DNA from: Streptomyces erythrochromogenes
GTDB lineage: Bacteria; Actinomycetota; Actinomycetes; Streptomycetales; Streptomycetaceae
Direction: 5' to 3'
NCBI RefSeq assembly: GCF_036170895.1
Contig: NZ_CP108036.1
Span: 4,715,501 to 4,779,500, forward strand
DNA length: 64,000 bases
Numbering within the stretch: position 1 is the stretch's first letter; each line of letters starts with the position of its first letter. The notes under the pieces were generated by a model, which had not been told where the DNA came from, did no database searches, and saw only the letters and a program-made list of their open reading frames with translations. Of the stretch, positions 1-8,874 are shown in pieces. The position numbers and the translations under genes are program-made.

Positions 1-595
1 CGACGGTGATCGGGTCGCGGAACATCGCGTCGGGGTTGGTCGCCGCGTTCGCCCGGGCCTGTACGGCGACGGAGGCGAGCTGCTCCAGGGTCGTTCCGTA
101 CTGGTGCATGTGGCGGCGGGCGGCCATGGCGTACTTGGAGATCAGCGTGTGGCCGTACGGGACCTCGAACTGCAGCGGTCCCCGCGCCCCGAAGGAGAGG
201 TTCGACGTGCGGCGCCGGGCCTTGATGTCGGCGCGGGCCGTGGAGCCGTAGACCAGCAGGACGGCGTTGGCGTGTCCGGCGGCGATCGCGTCCGCCGCGT
301 GCGCGGCCATCACCTCCCAGGTCGAGCCGCCCACGGAGGTGGAGTCGACCCAGGTGGGGCGCAGGCCGAGGTACTCGGCCACCTCGGCCGGGGCGAGAGT
401 GCCGAGGCCGGCCGAGGCGAAGCCGTCGATGACGGAGCGGTCGAGGCCGGAGTCGGCCAGGGCTCGGCGGGCGGCCTGCGCGTGCAGGGCGTACGGGGTG
501 GGGCCGTCCACCCGGCCGCAGTCGGAGAGGGCGACGCCGACCACCGCGACCCGCCGGCGGGGGCGGGGGGTGGTTCCAGGTGTGAGTCCAGGCAT
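1..595 (-). CDS. Thiolase-superfamily lipid-transfer/acetyl-CoA acetyltransferase-like protein (partial, C-terminus outside window)
   Basis: The minus-strand frame opens at ATG 595 and runs off the window edge after about 198 codons, so the C-terminal half is missing. The N-terminus (RRRVAVVGVALSDCGRVDG) is the first strand of the thiolase fold. It continues with ALADSGLDRSVIDGF, WEVMAAHAADAIAAG and RRHMHQYGTT, all typical of the SCPx/Ltp branch. Where thiolases carry the nucleophilic Cys, this protein reads SVGGSTWEV with no Cys, so it may be a non-thiolytic (retro-aldol or acyl-binding) member. It is divergent from the acyl-CoA dehydrogenase at 798, with palindromic operators between them. 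I infer a role in degradation of a CoA-activated lipid or steroid-like substrate; the exact reaction cannot be told. Confidence 0.85.
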   Translation of the reverse strand, partial: MPGLTPGTTPRPRRRVAVVGVALSDCGRVDGPTPYALHAQAARRALADSGLDRSVIDGFASAGLGTLAPAEVAEYLGLRPTWVDSTSVGGSTWEVMAAHAADAIAAGHANAVLLVYGSTARADIKARRRTSNLSFGARGPLQFEVPYGHTLISKYAMAARRHMHQYGTTLEQLASVAVQARANAATNPDAMFRDPITV

Positions 596-610
596 GCGAG
601 GACGGTACAT

Positions 611-625
611 CTGACGTATCGTCAG
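611..625. promoter_or_regulatory. TetR-type operator, site 1
   Basis: CTGACG-TAT-CGTCAG is a perfect inverted repeat, and the arms extend to 9 bp each over 608-628. It lies 16 bp upstream of the thiolase-like start at 595, on its minus-strand promoter side. It is the best-conserved copy of the motif shared by eight sites in this window. Confidence 0.75.
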
Positions 626-734
626 ATGCCAGACCCCCGGTCCGGACCCCGTGCCGGCCCGGACCCCGCGCACCCCGCCCCGCCCCCAACCCGCCCCCGT
701 CGGCCCCTGTGCATCTGTCGCCCGTCGCCCTAAC

Positions 735-749
735 ATGACGCCCCGTCAG
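735..749. promoter_or_regulatory. TetR-type operator, site 2
   Basis: ATGACG-CCC-CGTCAG has one mismatch to the CTGACG-NNN-CGTCAG consensus. It lies 48 bp upstream of the acyl-CoA dehydrogenase ATG (798), so the divergent region 596-797 carries one operator per direction. Confidence 0.6.
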
Positions 750-754
750 AAACG

Positions 755-785
755 CCCCCGGCTGCCGCTGGGAGGTGCCCCCGGG
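755..785 (+). repeat. Copy of a Streptomyces-type intergenic hairpin repeat
   Basis: It contains CCCGGC-TGCC-GCTGGG followed by AGGTGCCCCCGGG. The 18-nt core CCGCTGGGAGGTGCCCCC recurs exactly at 33832 in this window. Its right end abuts the GGGAGGAG ribosome-binding site of the acyl-CoA dehydrogenase, so the element lies in that gene's 5' leader. Confidence 0.6.
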
Positions 786-797
786 AGGAGCCCGACG

Positions 798-2081
798 ATG
801 GATGCCGCCTTCACCGCGGAGCAGGACGAGATACGGCGCACCCTGCGCGAGATCCTGGGCAAGCGCTGCGGCCCCGACGAGGTCAAGGCGGCGGTCCGCA
901 CCGCCGACGGGTACGACCGCGAGCTGTGGCAGCAGCTCTCCCGGCAGCTCGGGCTGCCGGGGATCGCCGTCGCCGAGGAGTACGGCGGGGTCGGCTGCGG
1001 CCCGGCCGACCTGGCGCTGGCCTGCGAGGAGACCGGGCGGGCGCTGCTGCCCTCGCCCCTGCTGGCCACCGCCGCGCTGTGCGTGCCCCTGATCACCGCC
1101 CTCGGCACCGACGCCCAGCGCTCCGCGCTGCTCCCGTCGCTGGCCTCGGGCGGGTCGACCGCCGCCCTCGCCGTCCCCGGTCCGGCGCTGGCCACCGCCC
1201 TGGCGCTGACCGGCGAAGACCCCGCAGGCCAGTGGTCCGGCGGCGGCCGGGCCGGCGGGATCCAGGCCCGCGCCGATGCCGCCGGCGAGGGCTGGCGGCT
1301 GTACGGGGAGGCCGCCCAGGTGCTCGACGGCCACAGCGCCCCGCTGCTGCTGGTCGCCGCGCACGCCGGCGGCTTCGCGCGCAGCCGTACGCTGCTGTTC
1401 CTCGTACGGGAGGGCGCGCCCGGCCTCGTACGGTCCCGGCAGACCGTGCTCGACGAGACCCGCCCGCAGGCCCGGATCCAACTGCGCGACGTGCCTGCCG
1501 AGTTGCTCGGCGCTCCGGACGGGGAGGGTCGGGAGGCCGACGTGCTCGGGGCCCTCGCCGCCACCGGGCGCACCGCCTCCGCCGTGCTCGCCGCCGAGGC
1601 GGTCGGGGCGGCCGGCCGGGCGCTCGCGCGCACCGCGGAGTACGTGTGCCGGCGTGAGCAGTTCGGTCGGGCGATCGGCTCCTTCCAGGCGGTCAAGCAC
1701 CGGCTCGCCGACCTGTACGTGCAGGTGCAGGCGGCCCGCTCGGCGGCCTACTACGCCGCCTGGGACCCGGACCAGGGCGGCCTCGCGCTCGCCCAGGCCC
1801 TGGAGGCGCTGCGGATGACGGCGGGGGAGGCGATCCAGCTGCACGGCGGCATCGGCTTCACCTGGGAGCACGACGCGCACCTGTACTTCAAGCGGGCGGC
1901 CTCCGACGAGCTGCTGTTCGGGCCGGTGCACCGGCTGCGGGCGCACGCCGCGGACCGCGCGGGCCTGTTCGGGCCGGCACCGGCCGCCGCCACGCATGCA
2001 CCCGCACCCGCACACGGACCCGTATCCACCGTCGCGGCGGTCGCCGCGTCCTCGCCCGCACAAGAGAAGGTGGCCGTCTGA
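798..2081 (+). CDS. Acyl-CoA dehydrogenase (FadE-like)
   Basis: This 427-aa flavoprotein should oxidise an acyl-CoA at C2-C3. I chose ATG 798 because GGGAGGAG lies 7-14 bp upstream; the frame is open further back but only through the operator and repeat region. The N-terminus (FTAEQDEIRRTLREIL) is the ACAD alpha-helical domain. The C-terminal domain shows YVCRREQFGRAIGSFQAVKH and QLHGGIGFTWEHDAHLYFKR, typical of FadE members of actinobacterial steroid and branched-lipid pathways, which often work as heterotetramers. The catalytic base cannot be assigned from one sequence. The last ~35 residues are Ala/Pro-rich and probably disordered. The stop overlaps the next start by one base (TGATG), so the two genes are co-translated. 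Confidence 0.9.
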   Translation: MDAAFTAEQDEIRRTLREILGKRCGPDEVKAAVRTADGYDRELWQQLSRQLGLPGIAVAEEYGGVGCGPADLALACEETGRALLPSPLLATAALCVPLITALGTDAQRSALLPSLASGGSTAALAVPGPALATALALTGEDPAGQWSGGGRAGGIQARADAAGEGWRLYGEAAQVLDGHSAPLLLVAAHAGGFARSRTLLFLVREGAPGLVRSRQTVLDETRPQARIQLRDVPAELLGAPDGEGREADVLGALAATGRTASAVLAAEAVGAAGRALARTAEYVCRREQFGRAIGSFQAVKHRLADLYVQVQAARSAAYYAAWDPDQGGLALAQALEALRMTAGEAIQLHGGIGFTWEHDAHLYFKRAASDELLFGPVHRLRAHAADRAGLFGPAPAAATHAPAPAHGPVSTVAAVAASSPAQEKVAV

Positions 2082-2563
2082 TGGCTCGCGTGGCTCCCGG
2101 CGTCAAGCTGATGCAGAAGGTCTCCTCGACCATGCTGTTCGCCAAGATCGCACCGCACTTCATCCCCGCCATGGACAAGGCGGTGCACAAGCTCACCCGC
2201 GGCAAGGTCATCCTGAGCGCGCAGATGCTGCCGGGCGTGATCCTCACCGCCAAGGGCGCCCGGACCGGCGAACCGCGCACCACGCCGCTGGCGTGCATGC
2301 CGGAGGACGGCGGGACGAGCTGGATCCTGATCGGGTCCAACTTCGGCCGCCCCGGGCACCCGGCATGGACCGGGAACCTCCTCAAGCACCCGGACGCGGA
2401 CGTGAGTTGGCAAGGCAAGGACATAGCCGTACGGGCCCGGCTGCTGGCGGGTGAGGAGCGCGCGGCGGCGTGGCAGGCGGTGTTGGGGTTCTGGCCGCCG
2501 TACGCGACGTACCAGGCGCGCATCGAGCGTGAGATCCGGCTGTTCCGCCTGGAGCGTCGCTGA
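2081..2563 (+). CDS. Deazaflavin (F420)-dependent nitroreductase-family protein (Ddn-like)
   Basis: This 160-aa single-domain split-barrel protein has the Ddn/FDOR core: LTAKGARTGEPRTTPLACM, then WILIGSNFGRPGHPAWTGNL and LKHPDADVSW. In this family these segments bind the F420 phosphate tail and deazaflavin. It is translationally coupled to the acyl-CoA dehydrogenase. In mycobacteria such proteins reduce quinones, enones or fatty-acid-derived substrates with F420H2; the substrate here is unknown. The FO synthase gene at 54077 and several LLM proteins in the window fit active F420 metabolism. Confidence 0.88.
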   Translation: MARVAPGVKLMQKVSSTMLFAKIAPHFIPAMDKAVHKLTRGKVILSAQMLPGVILTAKGARTGEPRTTPLACMPEDGGTSWILIGSNFGRPGHPAWTGNLLKHPDADVSWQGKDIAVRARLLAGEERAAAWQAVLGFWPPYATYQARIEREIRLFRLERR

Positions 2564-2609
2564 TCCCGGGCGGACCGTGGCGTGGCGCCGGCGCGGAGCC
2601 GGCCGGGGC

Positions 2610-2632
2610 GGCGGACCCGGAGCGGGTCCGCC
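2610..2632. terminator. Bidirectional hairpin terminator
   Basis: GGCGGACCC and GGGTCCGCC form a 9-bp perfect stem around a 5-nt loop. It sits between the convergent F420 protein (ends 2563) and tetR (ends 2634). Confidence 0.6.
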
Positions 2633-2633
2633 G

Positions 2634-3281
2634 TTACTTGGTCGGCTTCTTGCCCGTGATGCCGAGGTGGACGAGCAGGGCCAGGTTCGGCTTGAGCTCG
2701 GCCTGCTTGACGCCCCAGGTCTGGAAGCCCTTCTGGTGCGAGGCGACCGCGGCCAGCATCGCGACCAGGGAGCCGGCCATCGCGGCGGGGCTGACGTCCT
2801 TGTCGACCTTGCCCTTGGCCTGGAGCTCCTTCACCGATTCCGTGAGGGAGTTGGTGACCGAGTTCAGGATCTTCATGCGGATCTTGTAGAACCGCTTGTC
2901 GCCCTCGGCCGCGCCGAGATCGACCACGCGCAGGATGGCGTCGTTGCGACGCCAGAACTCCAGGAAGCCGTCGACGAGTTCCTCGGCGGCTGACCACCCG
3001 GACTTGCCGACCCAGGTCCGGCCTTCGACGAGCGACGTCAACTGCGCGCCCTCGGTGGCCATTTGCTCGGCGATCTCCAGGACGGCGCCCTCGACGTCCG
3101 GGAAGTACTGGTAGAAGGTCGCGGGGGAGGTACCGGCCTTGCGCGCGACGTCGATCACCTTGACGTCGCGGTACGGCGAGGAGCTGAGCATCTCGCTGAG
3201 GCAGTCGAGCAGCTTCTGCCGCGTCGCCTGGCCGCGCCGGCCGGCGACACGCCCGTCGACGGTGCGTACTTGTCCTGTCAT
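2634..3281 (-). CDS. TetR-family transcriptional regulator
   Basis: This 215-aa protein has an N-terminal HTH at about residues 20-65 (RQKLLDCLSEML, VARKAGTSPATFYQYF with the recognition helix) and an all-helical ligand domain. It lies tail-to-tail with the FadE/Ddn operon and next to the kbpA-like gene. It is the only TetR gene in the window, so it is the natural candidate for the CTGACG-NNN-CGTCAG operators; this is inference. A poor version, CTGTCA-TGC-CGTCAG (3275-3289), overlaps its own ATG and could give autoregulation. The ligand is probably an acyl-CoA or pathway intermediate, by analogy with KstR/FadR-type TetR proteins. Confidence 0.9.
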   Translation of the reverse strand: MTGQVRTVDGRVAGRRGQATRQKLLDCLSEMLSSSPYRDVKVIDVARKAGTSPATFYQYFPDVEGAVLEIAEQMATEGAQLTSLVEGRTWVGKSGWSAAEELVDGFLEFWRRNDAILRVVDLGAAEGDKRFYKIRMKILNSVTNSLTESVKELQAKGKVDKDVSPAAMAGSLVAMLAAVASHQKGFQTWGVKQAELKPNLALLVHLGITGKKPTK

Positions 3282-3566
3282 GCCGTCAGCTTACCGAGGG
3301 GTGATCGGCGCGCTATTCGGCCGCCTGCAAATGGGGTTACGGGGTCCCTGGCCTGGGCGGGAGGCCGTCCCGGGCGGCCGCGGAGGGGATTTCCGGCCGG
3401 ATGCGCCCCGTCGCCGCCCCGTCGTCAGGGTCCGGGCGTGTCGCCCCGTTCCGCGAGCTTTCCCCCGAATAGTCTTATCAACAGGCTGTGGACAAGTTTT
3501 CGGGCGGATCATGGCTGGGAGAGGTGGGAGGGTACACACCCCCGCAGAACGGAAGGAACCGGGCCC
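3282..3566. other. Intergenic region between tetR and the kbpA-like gene, with DnaA-box-like pair
   Basis: No gene is seen in this 285-bp divergent region. At 3475-3483 TTATCAACA and at 3487-3495 TGTGGACAA (reverse of TTGTCCACA, the Streptomyces DnaA-box consensus) form an inverted pair separated by 3 bp. The ribosome-binding site GGAAGGAA (3551-3558) serves the gene at 3567. Confidence 0.5.
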
Positions 3567-4361
3567 ATGGCCGCATTCGTGGAAGGCGCACCCTGCTGGG
3601 TGGACGCCTCGCTTCCGGACGTCGAGGCGGGCAAGCGGTTCTACGGCGAGCTCTTCGGGTGGACCTTCGCGGACAGCGCGGGCGCCGAGTACGGCCACTA
3701 CACGCAGGCCTACAGCCGGGGTCGCAACGTCGCCGCCCTCGCCCCCAAGCCCGACGGCCGGATGCCCACGGTCTGGGGCGTCTACCTCTACACCAACGAC
3801 GCCTACGCCTGCGCCCAGCGCATCCGCGCCGCAGGCGGCCAGATGGTGATGGACCCGATGCCGGTCGGCCCGTACGGCACGGCCGCGATGGCCGCCGACC
3901 CCGGCGGGGCCGTCTTCGGGCTGTGGCAGCCCGGCACCCACCACGGCTTCGAGGCCCAGCAGGAGCCCTTCACGTACTGCTGGAGCGAGGTCTACACACG
4001 GGCCCGCGACGCCGTGGACGTCTTCTACGCGAAGGTCTTCGGCTACGTCCCGCAGGACCAGGACGACGCCGGCGTCGAGTACCGCATCTGGTCCCCGCCC
4101 GGCAAGGCGCCCGGCACGGACACCGCCGTCCTGGGGCGCAGCCTGATCACCGACGCCTTCCCGGAGATCATGCCGGCGCACTTCCTCGTCTACTTCGCCG
4201 TCCCGGACTGCGACCGGTCGGTGGCGACGGCGAAGCGGCTCGGCGGGCGGGTCACCGCGGACCCCTTCGACACCCCCTACGGGCGGATCGCGGTCGTCGC
4301 GGACAATCAGGGGGCGGTCTTCGGGCTCCTCTCGGAACCCCGCGCCGGGGCGGACGCGTAG
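3567..4361 (+). CDS. kbpA: VOC/glyoxalase-fold protein, probable KbpA (AfsK-binding protein)
   Basis: The 264-aa protein consists of two tandem vicinal-oxygen-chelate units: residues ~5-125 ([23 protein letters not shown]) and ~130-260 ([21 protein letters not shown]). Both end in an [14 protein letters not shown] strand. ATG 3567 has the RBS GGAAGGAAC; the longer upstream frame crosses the promoter region. It lies directly upstream of an AfsK-type kinase, as kbpA does in S. coelicolor, where KbpA (about 252 aa as I recall) binds unphosphorylated AfsK and limits its autophosphorylation. The symbol rests on size and synteny. Without synteny it would only be called a VOC family protein. Confidence 0.75.
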   Translation: MAAFVEGAPCWVDASLPDVEAGKRFYGELFGWTFADSAGAEYGHYTQAYSRGRNVAALAPKPDGRMPTVWGVYLYTNDAYACAQRIRAAGGQMVMDPMPVGPYGTAAMAADPGGAVFGLWQPGTHHGFEAQQEPFTYCWSEVYTRARDAVDVFYAKVFGYVPQDQDDAGVEYRIWSPPGKAPGTDTAVLGRSLITDAFPEIMPAHFLVYFAVPDCDRSVATAKRLGGRVTADPFDTPYGRIAVVADNQGAVFGLLSEPRAGADA

Positions 4362-4557
4362 GCGCCGTGGACGGATCGCCGGGCAGATCACACCGCGCTG
4401 CTCGCCGTGCCGGGGCCGGACCCGGCCCGGGCCTGACAGAATCGGGGTTGCGCGACCCGGGCTGCGCCCCGGAATGAGACGCTGCACGGGGCATGGCCCC
4501 GTGCCGGTGGGAGCGGGCCCGGTGGGTGGCCCGTACGGGGAGGTGTGGAGGCGAGTG

Positions 4558-6966
4558 GTGGAGCAGCTGACGCAGCACGACCCGAGACGGATCGGCCCCT
4601 TCGAGGTGCTGGGACGGCTCGGCGCCGGCGGCATGGGGCTGGTCTATCTCGCGCGGTCCGCTTCCGGACGGCGGGTCGCGATCAAGACGGTGCGCACCGA
4701 GCTCGCCGAGGACCAGCTCTTCCGCGTCCGCTTCACCCGCGAGGTGGAGGCGGCGCGTGCCGTGTCCGGCTTCTACACCGCGGCCGTGGTCGATGCCGAC
4801 CCGCGGGCCGCCGTGCCGTGGCTGGCCACCGCGTACGTGCCGGCGCCCTCCCTGGAGGAGATCGTCAACGAGTGCGGGCCCATGCCCGCCCAGGCCGTAC
4901 GGTGGCTCGCCGCCGGCATCGCCGAGGCGCTGCAGTCCATCCACGGCGCCGGGCTGGTGCACCGCGACCTGAAGCCGTCGAACGTGCTCGTGGTCGAGGA
5001 CGGCCCGCGCGTGATCGACTTCGGTATCGCGAGCGGTGTCTCGAACACCCGCCTGACCATGACGAACGTCGCCGTCGGCACCCCCGCCTACATGTCGCCC
5101 GAGCAGGCGAAGGACTCGCGCAGCGTCAAGGGCGCCAGCGATGTCTTCTCGCTCGGCTCCACGCTGGTCTTCGCCGCGACCGGGCACCCGCCGTACCACG
5201 GGGCGAACCCGGTCGAGACGGTCTTCATGCTGCTGCGCGAGGGGCCGAACCTGGAGGGGCTCCCGGAGGAGCTGCGGCCGCTGATCGAGTCCTGTATGCA
5301 GATGGACGCCTCGCTGCGGCCCACCCCGGCCGACCTGCAGGCGCAGCTGGCCCCGCACCTCTTCGACGGCGGCGACGACAGCGGCACCGCCTCGGCGTGG
5401 CTGCCGGCGCGGGCCGTCGCGATGATCGAGGCCCGGCGCGCGGGGAACCGTACGCCCGCCGCGGCCGTGCCCGCGCCCGGCCGCGACGCCCGTGGCGGCG
5501 GCGCCGGGGCCCGCGGTCCGGTCTCCGAGCAGGCCACGCACCGCCGCCCGCGGGGAGCCGAGGGCTGGGTGGACCCGCGCACCGGCCAGGCCGTGCCGCA
5601 GCGCCCGCACCACCCGCCGCGGTCCCCGGTGCCCTCGGGCGAGCCTGTGCGCCTGGGCGGCTCGCCGGTGCCGATCGGGCCCGGCCCGTTCGCGACGGCC
5701 TCGGCGTCGGCGGCGCACACCCCCGCCGTGGACTCGGCGACCGGCTGGGTGCGCCCGCCCGACGGGTCCGCACCGGCGCATGCCACCGGGCCGCTCTCCC
5801 CGTCCGTTCCGGGCCCCGGCGCGGCCCCGGACAGCGGCCGCTGGCGTCCGTGGCGCTTCCGCATGTCGAACGAGGTCTGGGGGACCCCGGCCGTCGCGGG
5901 CAACCTGCTGTACGTGACCTCCTTCGAGGTCCACGCCCTGGACGTGGCCAGCGGCCGCCGCCAGTTCAAGACCCGCGACGTCGCCTGGTCCATGGCGGTC
6001 GCCGACGGCCGGATCCACGCCTCCGACGGGCCCTCCCTCTACGCGCTCGACGCCTCCGACGGCTCCGAGAGGTGGCGGCTGTCCACCGACGCCTGGGTGT
6101 ACGGGCTGCGCGCCGAGCGCGGCACGGTCGTCACCGCCACGCGCGGCGGCGGCGTACAGGCCTGGGAGGCGTCCAGCGGCCAGAAGCTGTGGGAGCTGAC
6201 GGGCGCGCAGAGCGACTTCGAGACCCCGGAGGCGGCCCCCGTCCTCCACGAGGGCACGGTGTACGTGTGGCAGGACGCGCGGCTGCGCGCCCTGGACGCC
6301 CGCAGCGGCCGCGAGTCCTGGTCGTACCCGATCGGCGACGCCGGATCCTGCGGGAACGTGCCCGTCCGGGTCACGCCCGCCCCCGACGGCAACGTGTACG
6401 TCGCGGCCGGCACCCGGGTGCTGTCGGTGGACCGGGCTTCGGGCCGGGTCCGCTGGCACTTCGAGGCCCCCGCGGTCTTCCTGGCCCCGCCGGCCTTCGC
6501 GCCGGGCGCGGCCGTCACGGGCGGCGGCGTCTACCTCGCCGACTACCTGGGCACCGTCTACGCCCTGGACGCGGCCACCGGCCAGGACCGCTGGCGGATC
6601 GCGACGGAGTCGCGGCAGTCCTCCGACCCGGTGCTGGTGGTGGGCGGCAACGTCCACCTGGGGGCGGGCAGTGCGCTCTACACGCTCGACGCGGTCACCG
6701 GCACCCCGAAGTGGCGGTTCGCGGCGGGCGGCGAGATCACGGGCCTGCCGGCGGTCGCTGACGGCCGGGTGCACTTCGGGTCGGCCGACCACTGCCTGTA
6801 CACGCTGGACGCTGCGGGCGGTCAGCTCCGCTGGAAGCTGGCCACGGGCGGCGAGATCACGGGCGCCCCGGTCGCGGAGGCGGGCGTGGTGTACGCGTGC
6901 AGCAAGGACCGCTGCGTGTACGCCCTGGACGCGGCGAAGGGCACGGGCACCCGTACGAGCGGGTGA
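4558..6966 (+). CDS. afsK: AfsK-type Ser/Thr protein kinase with C-terminal PQQ beta-propeller
   Basis: The protein has 802 aa from GTG 4558 (GGAGGCGA just upstream); a start at 4474 is possible but has no good RBS. The Hanks kinase domain covers ~16-280: glycine loop GAGGMG at ~22, ATP lysine in VAIKTV at ~43, catalytic Asp in HRDLKPSN at ~136, DFG at ~154. A Pro/Ala/Gly-rich linker follows to ~430. Then come PQQ/WD-like repeats with YALDA and LYTLDA blades to the C-terminus. There is no transmembrane helix, as in AfsK. S. coelicolor AfsK is nearly the same length (799 aa, from memory) and phosphorylates AfsR. The kbpA-like gene is just upstream and afsR/afsS lie 7-13 kb downstream, which supports the name. 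Confidence 0.82.
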   Translation: MEQLTQHDPRRIGPFEVLGRLGAGGMGLVYLARSASGRRVAIKTVRTELAEDQLFRVRFTREVEAARAVSGFYTAAVVDADPRAAVPWLATAYVPAPSLEEIVNECGPMPAQAVRWLAAGIAEALQSIHGAGLVHRDLKPSNVLVVEDGPRVIDFGIASGVSNTRLTMTNVAVGTPAYMSPEQAKDSRSVKGASDVFSLGSTLVFAATGHPPYHGANPVETVFMLLREGPNLEGLPEELRPLIESCMQMDASLRPTPADLQAQLAPHLFDGGDDSGTASAWLPARAVAMIEARRAGNRTPAAAVPAPGRDARGGGAGARGPVSEQATHRRPRGAEGWVDPRTGQAVPQRPHHPPRSPVPSGEPVRLGGSPVPIGPGPFATASASAAHTPAVDSATGWVRPPDGSAPAHATGPLSPSVPGPGAAPDSGRWRPWRFRMSNEVWGTPAVAGNLLYVTSFEVHALDVASGRRQFKTRDVAWSMAVADGRIHASDGPSLYALDASDGSERWRLSTDAWVYGLRAERGTVVTATRGGGVQAWEASSGQKLWELTGAQSDFETPEAAPVLHEGTVYVWQDARLRALDARSGRESWSYPIGDAGSCGNVPVRVTPAPDGNVYVAAGTRVLSVDRASGRVRWHFEAPAVFLAPPAFAPGAAVTGGGVYLADYLGTVYALDAATGQDRWRIATESRQSSDPVLVVGGNVHLGAGSALYTLDAVTGTPKWRFAAGGEITGLPAVADGRVHFGSADHCLYTLDAAGGQLRWKLATGGEITGAPVAEAGVVYACSKDRCVYALDAAKGTGTRTSG

Positions 6967-7032
6967 CCCGACAGGGGCCGGGTCCGGCCCCGCCGGGTAG
7001 CGCACCGCACCGGGAGTGACAGGATGGACCCC

Positions 7033-7527
7033 ATGAGCAACGTCTACTTCGACATCACCATCAACGGCGCCCCCGCCGGCCGCATCGTCTTCAACCTCTT
7101 CGACGACGTCGTCCCGAAGACGGCGCGCAACTTCCGTGAGCTGGCCACCGGCCAGAACGGCTACGGCTACGCCGGCTCGGGCTTCCACCGCGTCATCCCG
7201 CAGTTCATGCTGCAGGGCGGTGACTTCACCAACCACAACGGCACCGGCGGCAAGTCCATCTACGGCGAGAAGTTCGAGGACGAGAACTTCCAGCTGAAGC
7301 ACGACCGCCCGTACCTGCTGTCGATGGCGAACGCCGGCCGCAACACCAACGGCTCGCAGTTCTTCATCACCACGGTCCTCACCCCGTGGCTCGACGGCAA
7401 GCACGTCGTCTTCGGCGAGGTCGTCTCGGGCCAGGAGCTCGTCGACCAGATCGAGGCCCTCGGCTCCCAGTCCGGCGCCCCCAAGGGCAAGGTCGAGATC
7501 GCGGCCTCCGGCGTCGTCGAAGCCTGA
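7033..7527 (+). CDS. Peptidyl-prolyl cis-trans isomerase, cyclophilin type
   Basis: This 164-aa cytoplasmic single-domain cyclophilin shows the family core: [16 protein letters not shown] (catalytic Arg and Phe), NGSQFFITT and [12 protein letters not shown] prefer ATG 7033 ([10 protein letters not shown]) because AGGATGG lies 7-13 bp upstream; ATG 7024 is an alternative three codons earlier. It follows afsK by about 60 bp and ends at a strong terminator hairpin. It should catalyse prolyl isomerisation in general folding; nothing ties it specifically to AfsK. Confidence 0.95.
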   Translation: MSNVYFDITINGAPAGRIVFNLFDDVVPKTARNFRELATGQNGYGYAGSGFHRVIPQFMLQGGDFTNHNGTGGKSIYGEKFEDENFQLKHDRPYLLSMANAGRNTNGSQFFITTVLTPWLDGKHVVFGEVVSGQELVDQIEALGSQSGAPKGKVEIAASGVVEA

Positions 7528-7551
7528 TCCCCACCCGCCTGCACGGCCGGT

Positions 7552-7582
7552 CGGCCCCGCCCCCACCCGGGGGCCGGGGCCG
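7552..7582. terminator. GC-rich bidirectional terminator hairpin
   Basis: CGGCCCCGCCCCC pairs with GGGGGCCGGGGCCG (one bulge) around a short loop, between the convergent cyclophilin and crotonase genes. Confidence 0.65.
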
Positions 7583-7629
7583 CCGCCATGTCCGGGGCCG
7601 GCGGCGGGGCCGTTCCCCGGGCCGAGGGG

Positions 7630-8406
7630 TCAGCGCAGGCGGGGCTTCGGGGCCGTGCGGCGGTTCGAGAAGAGTTCCGCCTGCCGCTCCGGCGCCAGGT
7701 TTCCCAGGGCGATCAGGGCCGGGGCCTGCGCGAGGGCCTGCTGGAGTGCGGCCTGCTTCGCCGACCACAGGGCCCGTACGGTGCCCTGCACGGCCTCCGT
7801 CGGGAAGCCGGCCAGGGTCTGCGCCGCCCGCAGGGCCGCCGGGAGCAGCCCGTCCGGCTCGGCCAGTTCCGAGACCAGGCCGATCTCGTGGGCCCGGCGC
7901 GCGGAGAGCCGTTCGGCCGTGCCCATCAGGGACATCCGGGCGGCCTCGCCGAAGGGCATGCGCTGCGCCATGTACACGGCCTCGTAGGCGCTGACCATCC
8001 CGTACGTGGTGTGCGGGTCGAAGAAGGTGGCCGTCTCGGAGGCGATCAGGAACTCCGACTCGCCCAGCAGGTAGAAGGCCCCGCCGCAGGCCATGCCGTT
8101 GACGGCGGCGATCACCGGCTTCCACAGGTCGCAGGACTTCGGGCCGATCGCGATCAGCGGGTCGTCGGCGGAGTAGGGGGAGGCGGGCTGCGGCACGTCC
8201 ACGCCGCGGTCGATGCCGGTGCAGAAGGCGGCCGTTCCGGCGCCGGTCAGCACGACCGCCCGTACCTCCTCGGCGAACCGGAGCTCGCGCCACGCCTCGC
8301 CCAGTTCGGCGGCGGTGGCCAGGTCGACGGCGTTGTGCCGGCGCTCCCGGTCCAGGGTGACCACCGCGACCCCGGTCGCCTTGTCCCGCTCCACCCGCAG
8401 GGTCAC
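7630..8406 (-). CDS. Enoyl-CoA hydratase/isomerase (crotonase) family protein
   Basis: The protein has 258 aa from GTG 8406, which overlaps the DUF35 stop as GTGA, so the two are translationally coupled. The crotonase fold is clear: VTLDRERRHNAVDL, AAFCTGID and the oxyanion-hole region NGMACGGAFYLL. The usual second catalytic glutamate (A-x-F-G-x-P-E) is replaced: the sequence reads ATFFDPHTTYGM, with His in place of Glu. It may therefore not be a classical hydratase but a hydrolase, isomerase or retro-Claisen enzyme. It forms a minus-strand operon thiolase - DUF35 - crotonase, downstream of operator site 3. Confidence 0.88.
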   Translation of the reverse strand: MTLRVERDKATGVAVVTLDRERRHNAVDLATAAELGEAWRELRFAEEVRAVVLTGAGTAAFCTGIDRGVDVPQPASPYSADDPLIAIGPKSCDLWKPVIAAVNGMACGGAFYLLGESEFLIASETATFFDPHTTYGMVSAYEAVYMAQRMPFGEAARMSLMGTAERLSARRAHEIGLVSELAEPDGLLPAALRAAQTLAGFPTEAVQGTVRALWSAKQAALQQALAQAPALIALGNLAPERQAELFSNRRTAPKPRLR

Positions 8407-8867
8407 GACTTCTCCAGGAGCCAGCGCGGCACGGCCATCGAGCCCGTCTCGGTGAAGACCACGTGGACCCGTGCGCCGATGCGCAGCCGGGCCGGGTCCA
8501 TGGAGTCGAGGGGGGCGTCGGCGGAGGTCACCAGGTTCCCGGCGAGCCGGATGTGCGGGGCGTCGGCGAGCTCGACGAGGATCACGTTGTACGGGGCCTG
8601 CGCGGCGTAGGCGGGCAGCAGCGGCGGGTGCGGCCGGACGTAGGACCAGATGCGGCCGCGGCCGCTCATGCGGCGCCACTCGCTGTCGAAGGACCGGCAG
8701 TGCGGGCAGCAGGGGCGGGGCGGGAAGCGCAGTCTGCCGCACGCGGTGCAGGCCTGGACGCGCAGTTCGCCGCGGGCGGCGTACTCCCAGAAGGGGGCGC
8801 CGTCGTCGTCGGGGACGGGCAGGAGCAGGGCGTCCGCGGACGCGGCGGCTTCGGGTGCGGTGGTCAT
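8403..8867 (-). CDS. Zn-ribbon/OB-fold DUF35 protein, thiolase partner (ChsH2-type domain)
   Basis: This 154-aa protein has a rubredoxin-like zinc ribbon (C40-x2-C43 ... C54-x2-C57) followed by an OB fold (RIWSYVRPHPPLLP, APYNVILVEL, VHVVFTETG). DUF35 proteins bind acyl-CoA and form obligate complexes with Ltp-type thiolases. In mycobacterial cholesterol side-chain degradation, the ChsH2 DUF35 domain binds the Ltp2 aldolase. Here the thiolase ends 7 bp upstream and the crotonase overlaps downstream, which supports a complex and one transcript. Confidence 0.9.
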   Translation of the reverse strand: MTTAPEAAASADALLLPVPDDDGAPFWEYAARGELRVQACTACGRLRFPPRPCCPHCRSFDSEWRRMSGRGRIWSYVRPHPPLLPAYAAQAPYNVILVELADAPHIRLAGNLVTSADAPLDSMDPARLRIGARVHVVFTETGSMAVPRWLLEKS

Positions 8868-8874
8868 CGGTCGG

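Noticed and set aside
3275..3289. Autoregulatory operator at the tetR start codon
   Set aside because: CTGTCA-TGC-CGTCAG has one intact arm only; not listed as a site.
4252..7566. Very long open frame on the minus strand (more than 1,100 codons) opposite afsK
   Set aside because: It is the expected antisense shadow of a GC-rich coding region; its translation is Arg/Gly/Ala-rich without any domain, and the plus strand encodes a complete kinase and propeller.
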